Assembly (NCBI GenBank): GCA_017608575.1
Contig: JAFCFP010000051.1
Span: 1-7,516 of the forward strand
DNA length: 7,516 nt
DNA from: Candidatus Iainarchaeum sp.
Lineage (GTDB): Archaea > Iainarchaeota > Iainarchaeia > Iainarchaeales > DTGL01
Reading direction: 5' to 3'
Shown: positions 1 to 4,269 of the stretch, in pieces
Layout: each line of letters starts with the position of its first letter
Position numbering within the stretch: the stretch's first letter is position 1
The notes under the pieces: generated by a model
Told to the model about the DNA's origin: nothing
The model's database searches: none
What the model saw: only the letters and a program-made list of their open reading frames with translations
Made by a program: the position numbers and the translations under genes

Positions 1-109
1 TGCCAGGCCAGTTTCCAACATGCTGTCTCGCACCAGTCAATGCATTGAACAATGTTGATTTGCCAACATTTGGATTGCCTGCAAGCGCAATAGTGAACTC
101 TTCAGCCAT
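1..109 (-). CDS. feoB: FeoB ferrous iron transporter, N-terminal G-domain fragment (runs off left edge)
   Basis: Only the first 36 codons are present. They encode a GTPase P-loop, GNPNVGKST (about residues 11-19), followed by the characteristic FeoB stretch GARQHVGNWPG. In this family the cytosolic G domain is followed by a polytopic membrane domain that imports Fe2+; that part lies outside the window. The ATG at 109-107 directly follows the feoA stop (TGA then ATG with no gap) and has GGTGG at 119-115, five bases upstream, which fixes the start. It is the last visible gene of a leftward operon: DtxR-like regulator, feoA, feoB. The family assignment is firm for so short a piece because P-loop and NWPG occur together next to feoA; whether the rest of the gene is intact cannot be seen. 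Confidence 0.93.
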   Translation of the reverse strand, partial: MAEEFTIALAGNPNVGKSTLFNALTGARQHVGNWPG

Positions 110-343
110 TCAGTCCACCAATATTTTTTGAGCTTCTCCCCTTCCAAGAACAAGCGTTGAATCAAGAACCTTTAAAATAATGGGCCCAAAAGAACTGTTT
201 TTTTTAACAACAACCTTTGTGCCTTCATACAAGCCAAGCTCGCTTAAACGCTTTTTAAGCATTCTTCCGCTTCTTATTTCCTTGATTTTAACCCTTTGCC
301 CTTCTTGCACTGTTGCCAGTGGTTTTAAACTGGGCTCACTCAT
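110..343 (-). CDS. feoA: FeoA, SH3-like accessory protein of ferrous iron transport
   Basis: A 77-residue protein, the usual size for stand-alone FeoA. The SH3-like core is visible: KRLSELGLYEGTKVVVKK (about 31-48), then the hydrophobic strands FGPIILKVLDSTLVLG and the C-terminal A-x-KILV. FeoA is thought to support FeoB at the inner face of the membrane; its exact mechanism is unsettled. I chose the ATG at 343-341 because it overlaps the regulator's stop as ATGA (340-343) and gives family length. An ATG further upstream (385) would add 14 residues reading MPSWKKDSCAGVEK inside the regulator's coding end and is unlikely. feoB starts immediately after its stop. It is expected to be iron-repressed through the palindromic boxes upstream of the regulator. 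Confidence 0.93.
   Translation of the reverse strand: MSEPSLKPLATVQEGQRVKIKEIRSGRMLKKRLSELGLYEGTKVVVKKNSSFGPIILKVLDSTLVLGRGEAQKILVD
115..119 (-). promoter_or_regulatory. Shine-Dalgarno GGTGG for feoB inside the end of feoA
   Basis: Reads GGTGG on the minus strand, within the last codons of feoA (Leu-Val-Asp), five bases before the feoB ATG. It matches the GGTG core complementary to the archaeal 16S 3' end, and suggests translational coupling of feoB to feoA. Confidence 0.6.
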
Positions 344-762
344 TTTTTCAACCCCAGCACATGAATCTTTTTTCCATGAGGGCATACCTTTGGATGTCCC
401 AAAAAGCTATCCAGTCTTTTGACCACTCTGTCAGAAAGAGCATGCTCAAGCACATGAATATCATCATATATTTCACTCGGTTTCAGTTTAAGCGATTTCA
501 CCAAAAAAACTTCAACAACCCTGCGTGTGTGAATGATTCTCCTTGCCTCTTTAATGCCTTTGGCAGTGAAAAAAATGTTGCCATAGGGCTTTGCTTTAAC
601 AAGTTTCATTTCCTTCAATTTTTTTTTTTTTTTTTAAACACTTGGCTTTGAAACGCCGAGCAGTCTTGCAACCTCAGAAGATCTAACCCCTTTGTCCGCA
701 GATTGCCCTTCAGCTATAAGGTAGATAGAGAGAATATAATCCTCAATAGTCTGCTTTCTCAA
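340..762 (-). pseudogene. DtxR/MntR-family metal-dependent repressor, interrupted by an in-frame stop and poly-A tract
   Basis: Two pieces in the same reading frame. Codons 1-42 (762-637) encode the N-terminal winged-helix region: TIEDYILSIYLIAEG, then RSSEVARLLGVSKPSV. Codon 43 is TAA (636-634), followed by five AAA codons and then LKEMKLVKAKPYGNIFFTAKG and the dimerization/metal domain with EVFL, LEHALSD and CPHGKKI (618-340). Bridging the stop gives 140 residues, a normal two-domain length, and the spacing from SKPSV to the wing matches the family, so this is one gene broken within the recognition helix. The family represses iron or manganese uptake when metal-loaded. N-terminal Asp8 resembles MntR. 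The start is TTG at 762-760 with GGTG at 771-768; there is no ATG in frame. Its 3' end overlaps feoA by ATGA. It is either a real inactivation or a consensus error at the homopolymer; the C-terminal piece could in principle start at the TTG at 618 but has no SD. Confidence 0.85.
619..635. repeat. 17-base A/T homopolymer within the regulator gene
   Basis: An uninterrupted run of 17 T on the plus strand (17 A on the coding strand) falls in the DNA-recognition helix of the DtxR-like gene and completes its premature TAA. A tract this long is prone to polymerase slippage in vivo and to errors in sequencing and assembly. Confidence 0.95.
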
Positions 763-767
763 AAAAA

Positions 768-771
768 CACC
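768..771 (-). promoter_or_regulatory. Shine-Dalgarno GGTG deciding the TTG start of the DtxR-like gene
   Basis: GGTG on the minus strand lies five bases (TTTTT) upstream of the TTG at 762. The same spacing to a TTG is seen at the thioredoxin gene, supporting TTG as the start in both. Confidence 0.5.
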
Positions 772-793
772 ACAAAAGAACCAATCGTATAAA

Positions 794-807
794 TTAGGTT
801 TGCCTAA
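794..807. promoter_or_regulatory. DtxR-type operator, promoter-proximal box
   Basis: TTAGGTTTGCCTAA: inverted arms TTAGG/CCTAA around a 4-base centre. It resembles the TTAGG...CCTAA half-sites of bacterial DtxR/IdeR iron boxes. It sits between the TATA-like element (819-811) and the expected transcription start near 790 of the regulator-feoA-feoB operon, so binding would block initiation. Placement in front of an operon headed by a DtxR-family gene makes it a likely autoregulatory site. Confidence 0.75.
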
Positions 808-810
808 TAC

Positions 811-826
811 ATTTAAAAACCTTTTG
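811..826 (-). promoter_or_regulatory. Core promoter (BRE/TATA-like) of the regulator-feoAB operon
   Basis: On the minus strand the region reads AAAAGG followed by TTTTTAAAT (819-811), a purine-rich BRE-like stretch plus an archaeal TATA-like box. Transcription would begin around 790, leaving a leader of roughly 28 bases to the TTG at 762. Both palindromic operators flank this element. Confidence 0.5.
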
Positions 827-831
827 CAAAA

Positions 832-845
832 TTAGGCAAGCCTAA
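832..845. promoter_or_regulatory. DtxR-type operator, promoter-distal box
   Basis: TTAGGCAAGCCTAA: perfect six-base arms TTAGGC/GCCTAA with a 2-base centre. It lies just upstream of the BRE/TATA-like element of the feo operon. Read on the minus strand, it matches the proximal box except for one base (TTAGGCTTGCCTAA against TTAGGCAAACCTAA differ in the centre; arms TTAGG/CCTAA are identical). Centre-to-centre distance to the other box is 38 bases. It also lies only 3 bases beyond the DUF401 stop codon, so it may double as a weak hairpin at that gene's 3' end. Confidence 0.75.
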
Positions 846-848
846 CTT

Positions 849-2042
849 TTATCCTGCAAAGAGCAAGAGCGCAAAAGACACACTCAGACCAATTAAAACA
901 GGCAAAAGGAGTGTTCTACCATAAGAGTTAAATTCTGCCTTGAAGTATTGGAGGGAGATTGAAACACAGGGATGCACTGGAGAAACAACATAACCCAAAA
1001 AAGTGGAAAAATACATTACCCCAAAAGCCAAGAACGGAACAGCATTCAAAGAATTCTGAGCCATAAAAATTGGAAAAATTATTGACACCGGCACAGTGAC
1101 ACGCCCTGTTGCAAAGCCAAGGAAAAAACCAAACACAACCAAAAGCATTGCTGCATTCAATGGCAGCAATGCAATAATTTCTGGCAACGAAGAAGCCTTA
1201 AAAACATGCAAAAAGAAAAACATTCCAAAAATTATTAGGGAAAAATTCCATGGCTTCATTTCAATGAAAACCCTTCCAAGCATTTTAAAACTGCCTTTTC
1301 CAGCAAGCAGTGCAAGAACAAGGCTTATTGAAACCGCTAAAACCGTTGCAGTCTCGGAAAAAACGGGCTTGAAAAAAACCCTTATAAGGAAATCAATAAC
1401 TGGTGCAGCCAAAATTATTGCCAGTGGCAATAAAAGAAATTTTAAATTGAATTTTTCTGTGTATTCTATTTTTCCCCCTGCTTTTCTCAGTAAAAAAAAC
1501 CATCCAAGCAGGATTGAGAAAACAAAAAAGGGAAAAAGAAATGGAATAACCGAATAAAGTTCAAGGTTTGCAATTTTAACCGCGCCAATCAATGCAGGCG
1601 AAAGCGGGTACACAAATAACAAAACATGCCTAAACCAAACATTTATTGCTGACTTTAGCCTGGGTGAAATTTTTCCGCCGGCCTTTTTTATAAGGGGTGC
1701 AGACATTAATGCTCCGCCAGGCATTGGAAGCATTCCAAGCAAAGCTGGAGCAAAAGCCAAAAATGGTTTTTTTCCAATGCGCAAATTTTTCACCAGGCTG
1801 TCCATCTGGCCTGTTTCCTCCATTACACCGCCAATAAGGGGAATTATTGCCACTGCTAAGGCAAGCAATGCAATTGAAGGCTCGGTTAAAGTGAAAACAA
1901 GCTGTGAAAATACTGCTTCAGGCTGCAATACAAAAAATCCCAAAAGCAGTGCTCCTGAAAAAAGCGCTGCAGTCAGGCTTTTCTTTGACAAAACCAGTAT
2001 TATTGCAATTGAAACAAGGAATGCACTGAGCTCAATTAACAT
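849..2042 (-). CDS. DUF401-family polytopic membrane protein (putative transporter)
   Basis: A 397-residue, strongly hydrophobic protein with roughly ten or more membrane segments. It carries the signature of the DUF401 family (COG1906): GMLPMPGGALMSAPL at about 103-117, the following AINVWFRH, ATGRVTVPVSIIFP around 311-324, and GYVVSPVHPCVSIS at about 350-363. The two related Gly/Pro-rich re-entrant-looking segments, one per half, recall ion-transporter-superfamily carriers of organic anions, but no substrate is established for DUF401. The start ATG at 2042-2040 gives a normal N-terminus beginning with a membrane helix; a TATA-like box lies at 2096-2089 and the upstream SD (AAGG) is weak. 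It ends 3 bases before an iron-box palindrome, directly upstream of the feo operon and on the same strand. An iron-chelate or organic-acid role is only a guess from position. Confidence 0.85.
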   Translation of the reverse strand: MLIELSAFLVSIAIILVLSKKSLTAALFSGALLLGFFVLQPEAVFSQLVFTLTEPSIALLALAVAIIPLIGGVMEETGQMDSLVKNLRIGKKPFLAFAPALLGMLPMPGGALMSAPLIKKAGGKISPRLKSAINVWFRHVLLFVYPLSPALIGAVKIANLELYSVIPFLFPFFVFSILLGWFFLLRKAGGKIEYTEKFNLKFLLLPLAIILAAPVIDFLIRVFFKPVFSETATVLAVSISLVLALLAGKGSFKMLGRVFIEMKPWNFSLIIFGMFFFLHVFKASSLPEIIALLPLNAAMLLVVFGFFLGFATGRVTVPVSIIFPIFMAQNSLNAVPFLAFGVMYFSTFLGYVVSPVHPCVSISLQYFKAEFNSYGRTLLLPVLIGLSVSFALLLFAG

Positions 2043-2088
2043 TCAAAACGCCTTATGCAAAGGGGAAACAATAAAGTTAAAAAATTAC

Positions 2089-2096
2089 TTATAAAA
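2089..2096 (-). promoter_or_regulatory. TATA-like box of the DUF401 gene
   Basis: TTTTATAA on the minus strand, about 47 bases upstream of the DUF401 ATG. Transcription would begin near 2066, giving a leader of about 24 bases. The 2043-2220 intergenic region otherwise holds only this promoter and the divergent redox-operon promoter. Confidence 0.5.
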
Positions 2097-2164
2097 GCAG
2101 CATTCTAATTTCAGCAAAAACAGTTGTGGTTTTTTTCATTCCAAAAATGCACTATTCCGCCAAG

Positions 2165-2174
2165 TATTTAAATA
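2165..2174 (+). promoter_or_regulatory. TATA box of the thioredoxin/FTR operon
   Basis: TATTTAAATA, close to the archaeal TATA consensus, preceded by CCAAG as a possible BRE. The expected start about 25 bases downstream (near 2195) falls at the end of the inverted repeat at 2176-2196 and leaves a leader of about 26 bases to the TTG at 2221. Confidence 0.65.
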
Positions 2175-2175
2175 G

Positions 2176-2196
2176 ATGTGATTAAAATAATCACAT
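2176..2196. promoter_or_regulatory. Perfect inverted repeat between TATA box and expected start site (putative operator)
   Basis: Arms ATGTGATTA (2176-2184) and TAATCACAT (2188-2196) are exact reverse complements around an AAA centre. The repeat begins one base after the TATA box and covers the stretch to the expected transcription start, the standard place for an archaeal repressor site. No second copy is present in the window. The winged-helix protein encoded at the end of the same operon is the natural candidate to bind it. It is not a match to the SurR (GTTnnnAAC) or CRP (TGTGA-N6-TCACA) spacing that I know. Confidence 0.7.
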
Positions 2197-2210
2197 GCGA
2201 ATAATGTTTT

Positions 2211-2215
2211 GGTGG
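2211..2215 (+). promoter_or_regulatory. Shine-Dalgarno GGTGG deciding the TTG start of thioredoxin
   Basis: GGTGG, five bases upstream of the TTG at 2221. This favours 2221 over the in-frame TTG at 2209, which would place the SD inside the gene. Confidence 0.55.
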
Positions 2216-2220
2216 TTTTA

Positions 2221-2652
2221 TTGAGTGAATTGGATGAAATTGAAGAGATTAAAAGAAAAAAAATGCTTGAATTGTTAAAGAAAAAAAATAATGCAGCGAT
2301 AAAGGCAGTTATTGAGGTCAATGATTTAAACTTTGAAGGGGAAGTAATAAAGCGATCAATGAAAACACCTGTTGTTGTTGACTTTTATGCTTTGTGGTGC
2401 ATGCCCTGCCAGCTCATAGGGCCAGTGCTGGAAAAATTCTCAAAAGAATTCAACCAAAAATTTGTTCTAGCGAAATTGAACGTTGACGAAAACCCAAGAA
2501 CAAGCATGGTTTTTGGAATTTCAAGCATTCCCGCTGTCAAAATGTTTAAAAACGGCAGGGTTGCAGACGAATTCATCGGAGCATTGCCTGAACCAGTAAT
2601 AAAACAATGGCTTGAAAAAAATTTAAACACGACAAAAAAGGGACAAAAATGA
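2221..2652 (+). CDS. Thioredoxin with charged N-terminal helix
   Basis: A 143-residue thioredoxin. The active site is WCMPC (Cys60 and Cys63) after VVVDFYAL, with the cis-proline motif SIP (Pro104) and the C-terminal strands AVKMFKNGRVADEFIGALP. The fold begins near residue 30; before it is an extension of about 25 residues, SELDEIEEIKRKKMLELLKKKN, alternately acidic and basic and likely helical, which classical 105-residue thioredoxins lack. The start is TTG at 2221 with GGTGG upstream. Its stop overlaps the next gene's ATG (ATGA, 2649-2652). Standing first in an operon with the FTR catalytic subunit, it is probably the reductase's disulfide substrate. Expression is likely controlled through the inverted repeat just upstream. 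The extension's role is unknown; docking to a partner is possible. Confidence 0.9.
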   Translation: MSELDEIEEIKRKKMLELLKKKNNAAIKAVIEVNDLNFEGEVIKRSMKTPVVVDFYALWCMPCQLIGPVLEKFSKEFNQKFVLAKLNVDENPRTSMVFGISSIPAVKMFKNGRVADEFIGALPEPVIKQWLEKNLNTTKKGQK

Positions 2653-2915
2653 ATAAAGAAGAAAAAAAACTCTTGGAAGAGTATAAGGATTATGCGGCAA
2701 GAAATGGCTTCAGGCTTAACCCCAACAAGGCAATTGTTGAAGGCACGCTGAAAAGGCTCTTGGAGAACGAAAAAAAATTCGGTGAAAGGTATTGCCCCTG
2801 CAGGAGAATAACCCACAACAAAGAAGAAGACAAAAAAATTATCTGCCCATGCATTTACCACAAAGAAGAAATAAAAAAACAAGGGCATTGCCATTGCATG
2901 CTTTTTGTGAAGTGA
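2649..2915 (+). CDS. ftrB: Ferredoxin-thioredoxin reductase, catalytic (beta) subunit
   Basis: An 88-residue protein with the FTR signature CPC (49-51), CPC (66-68), CHC (81-83). By analogy with the plant enzyme, Cys49, 66, 68 and 81 bind a [4Fe-4S] cluster and Cys51 and Cys83 form the redox-active disulfide that takes single electrons from ferredoxin to reduce thioredoxin. Spacing here is CPC-X14-CPC-X12-CHC, against X16 and X8 in the plant enzyme as I recall; the rearranged loops are compatible with archaeal relatives. No variable (alpha) subunit gene is adjacent. It overlaps the thioredoxin gene by ATGA, arguing that the two proteins are made together, and precedes a second small thioredoxin-fold protein. 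The electron donor, presumably a ferredoxin, is not in the window. Confidence 0.92.
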   Translation: MNKEEKKLLEEYKDYAARNGFRLNPNKAIVEGTLKRLLENEKKFGERYCPCRRITHNKEEDKKIICPCIYHKEEIKKQGHCHCMLFVK

Positions 2916-2919
2916 AACA

Positions 2920-3231
2920 ATGGAATTATTGCTTTTTGTTTCATCCCATTGCCCTGTTTGCCCCAGAGCTGAAAAAATTGTCAAAAAGGTTGTAAGAGAT
3001 TATTCGAATGAAAACCTGGATTTCAAAAAAGTCAGAATCAGGACAAGTGAAGGTAAGCAGCTTTCAATTGAATTGAACATTAGGGCAACTCCCACAATTG
3101 TTTTTAGGAATGATGAAGGAAGCGAAACGAAGAGAATTGTTGGCGTGCCGGATGAAAGCCAGTTAAAAAAAGAAATTGACAAAGGGGTTGGATTAAAAAA
3201 AGGATTCTTTCAAAAAATTTTTGGTAAGTGA
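2920..3231 (+). CDS. Small glutaredoxin/thioredoxin-like protein with CPVC site
   Basis: A 103-residue thioredoxin-fold protein that starts directly with the first strand (MELLLFVSSHCPVCPRAEKIVKKV). The redox site is CPVC (Cys11, Cys14); the cis-proline is in RATPTIVF (Pro58), followed by a short hairpin and a final helix. It lacks the N-terminal helix of classical thioredoxin, as in archaeal glutaredoxin-like or thioredoxin-like proteins. After the fold it ends in a basic, phenylalanine-containing tail, GLKKGFFQKIFGK, that could be amphipathic. The ATG lies four bases after the FTR stop. Probably a second electron acceptor from FTR, or a partner that passes electrons between FTR/thioredoxin and a target; which one cannot be decided here. 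Confidence 0.87.
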   Translation: MELLLFVSSHCPVCPRAEKIVKKVVRDYSNENLDFKKVRIRTSEGKQLSIELNIRATPTIVFRNDEGSETKRIVGVPDESQLKKEIDKGVGLKKGFFQKIFGK

Positions 3232-3232
3232 A

Positions 3233-3625
3233 ATGCAATCTGAAAAATTCACTTCATTAAAAAACAGCATTGCGGTAGTGGGCGTTTCCGCAAATCCAGA
3301 AAAATGGGGAAGGAAAATATTTGACGAATTAAAAAAGCAAGGCTTTAAAGTTTTTGCAGTTAACCCAAAATACAAAAAAATAGGAAACAATAACTGCTTT
3401 CAAAGCCTGAAATCGTTGCCATTAAAACCGGACATTGTAATAACTGTTGTGCCGCCAAAAGCAACAATGCAAACAGTGAAAGAATGTAGCGAACTTGGAA
3501 TTAAAAGGGTTTGGATGCAACCCGGCTCGGAGTCAAAAGAAGCAATTGAATACTGCAAAGAAAAAGGGATTGAGGCAATATTCAACGCCTGCTTTGTGAT
3601 GGATGGCCTAAAAAAGAGTGGTTGA
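3233..3625 (+). CDS. CoA-binding Rossmann-fold protein (CoA_binding_2 / YccU-like)
   Basis: A 130-residue single-domain protein. IAVVGVSANPEKWGRKIFDELKKQGFKVFAVNPKY (about 13-47) is the glycine-containing nucleotide-binding beta-alpha-beta unit typical of CoA-binding (COG1832) proteins; the later elements PDIVITVVPPKAT, GIKRVWMQPGSES and the terminal NACFVMDGLKK also fit. The family's cellular role is poorly defined. The ATG at 3233, one base after the preceding stop, is preferred over an in-frame TTG at 3221 that would overlap the upstream gene. It also has Cys55, 85, 108 and 120. Its place in a thiol-redox operon fits a role connected with CoA thiols or CoA disulfides, but that is inference from context. 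Confidence 0.87.
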   Translation: MQSEKFTSLKNSIAVVGVSANPEKWGRKIFDELKKQGFKVFAVNPKYKKIGNNNCFQSLKSLPLKPDIVITVVPPKATMQTVKECSELGIKRVWMQPGSESKEAIEYCKEKGIEAIFNACFVMDGLKKSG

Positions 3626-3626
3626 A

Positions 3627-3971
3627 ATGTTTACTTTTGCCTGCAAAAAAATAAAACACGAAGAACTTTTAAGGTGTTCTTTTGAACTTAACAAAACCGA
3701 GTTTAATGTTTTAATGTTTCTATTGAAAAATGACGGATTTTACAGTGCAAGAGAAATAGCCAAAAAAATGGGCCTTGAAAGAACCACTGTTCAAAAAGCA
3801 ATTAAAAAATTGCTGGAAAGAGAACTTATCCGCAGGATTCAAAAAAACCTTCCAAAAGGAGGTTATTCTTTTTTATATAAAGCTAATGGAAAAGAAGAAA
3901 TAAAGCACAAAATTAAAAGAATTGTCCAGCAATGGACTCAAATGGTGGAAAAAGAGATTGAAAGAATTTAA
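3627..3971 (+). CDS. Small winged-helix transcriptional regulator (TrmB/MarR-like) with N-terminal cysteines
   Basis: A 114-residue protein. Residues 21-70 form a winged helix-turn-helix: LNKTEFNVLMFLLKN, then SAREIAKKMGLERTTVQKAIKKLLERELIRRI with the recognition helix at about 51-64. The wing is QKNLPKGGYSFLYKA (72-86), and a long C-terminal helix (about 89-113) probably dimerizes. Before the domain lie Cys6, His11 and Cys17, a possible redox or metal-sensing site. The ATG at 3627 follows the previous stop by one base; a GTG at 3618 is possible but would overlap that gene and has no SD. As the last gene of the redox operon it is the likely regulator of that operon through the inverted repeat at 2176-2196. 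The exact subfamily is not certain. Confidence 0.83.
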   Translation: MFTFACKKIKHEELLRCSFELNKTEFNVLMFLLKNDGFYSAREIAKKMGLERTTVQKAIKKLLERELIRRIQKNLPKGGYSFLYKANGKEEIKHKIKRIVQQWTQMVEKEIERI

Positions 3972-3992
3972 AAACCAAGTTTGTGTTTTGTT

Positions 3993-4010
3993 GGATTAAA
4001 TCCTTTTTTT
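3993..4010 (+). terminator. Short stem plus T7 tract after the redox operon
   Basis: GGAT-TAA-ATCC can form a 4-base stem and is followed at once by seven T, 22 bases after the regulator's stop. Archaeal termination mainly needs the T-run, so this is a reasonable end for the operon; the stem itself is weak. The rest of the gap to hypC (4011-4047) holds an A/T-rich stretch and AGGT (4036-4039), the probable SD for hypC; no convincing TATA box was seen. Confidence 0.4.
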
Positions 4011-4047
4011 AACTGTTTGCTGGAAAAAAATTTTTAGGTTTTAAAAA

Positions 4048-4269
4048 ATGTGCCTGGCAACACCTGCAAGAATTACAAAAATCACAGGAAAAACCGCAAC
4101 AGCGGATTTTGGCGGAATTGAAAGAAGCATTGATATTTCAATGCTTTCCAATTGCCGCAAAGGAGACTATGTGTTAGTGCATGTGGGGTTTGCAATCCAG
4201 AAAATCAAAAAAAAGGAAGCAATGGAAAGCCATAGATTGCTCGCAGAACTGACAGGTGGAAAAAAATGA
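4048..4269 (+). CDS. hypC: HypC, [NiFe]-hydrogenase maturation chaperone
   Basis: A 73-residue protein with the family hallmark MCLATPARI at the N-terminus: Cys2 (exposed once Met1 is removed) binds iron and holds HypC to HypD and to the hydrogenase large-subunit precursor. The remaining beta-barrel residues, TADFGGIERSIDISML and GDYVLVHVGFAIQKI with His45, also fit. Length is normal. HypC with HypD carries the Fe(CN)2CO unit and delivers it to the large subunit in the cytoplasm. The ATG is preceded by AGGT eight bases away. The gene is coupled to hypD by an ATGA overlap and by a GGTGG site in its own last codons, which give it a GGKK tail. Confidence 0.95.
   Translation: MCLATPARITKITGKTATADFGGIERSIDISMLSNCRKGDYVLVHVGFAIQKIKKKEAMESHRLLAELTGGKK
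4255..4259 (+). promoter_or_regulatory. Shine-Dalgarno GGTGG for hypD within hypC
   Basis: GGTGG, six bases upstream of the hypD ATG. It is part of the 16-base block GGTGGAAAAAAATGAA (4255-4270) repeated identically at the hypD/hypE junction (5256-5271). Confidence 0.65.

Noticed and set aside
343..385. Longer FeoA N-terminus starting MPSWKKDSC.
   Set aside because: It would extend into the regulator's coding end; the ATGA overlap at 340-343 and normal FeoA length favour the inner ATG.
1096..1557. A 153-codon plus-strand frame within DUF401.
   Set aside because: Antisense to a membrane protein; its Lys/Ser-rich translation shows no domain.
2385..2984. A 199-codon open frame on the minus strand across thioredoxin, FTR and the CPVC gene.
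   Set aside because: It spans three well-supported genes on the other strand, and its translation is rich in Phe from antisense AAA/GAA codons with no family features.
3221..3232. In-frame TTG start of the CoA-binding protein at 3221.
   Set aside because: It would overlap the upstream gene by 11 bases with no SD; the ATG at 3233 sits one base after that gene's stop.
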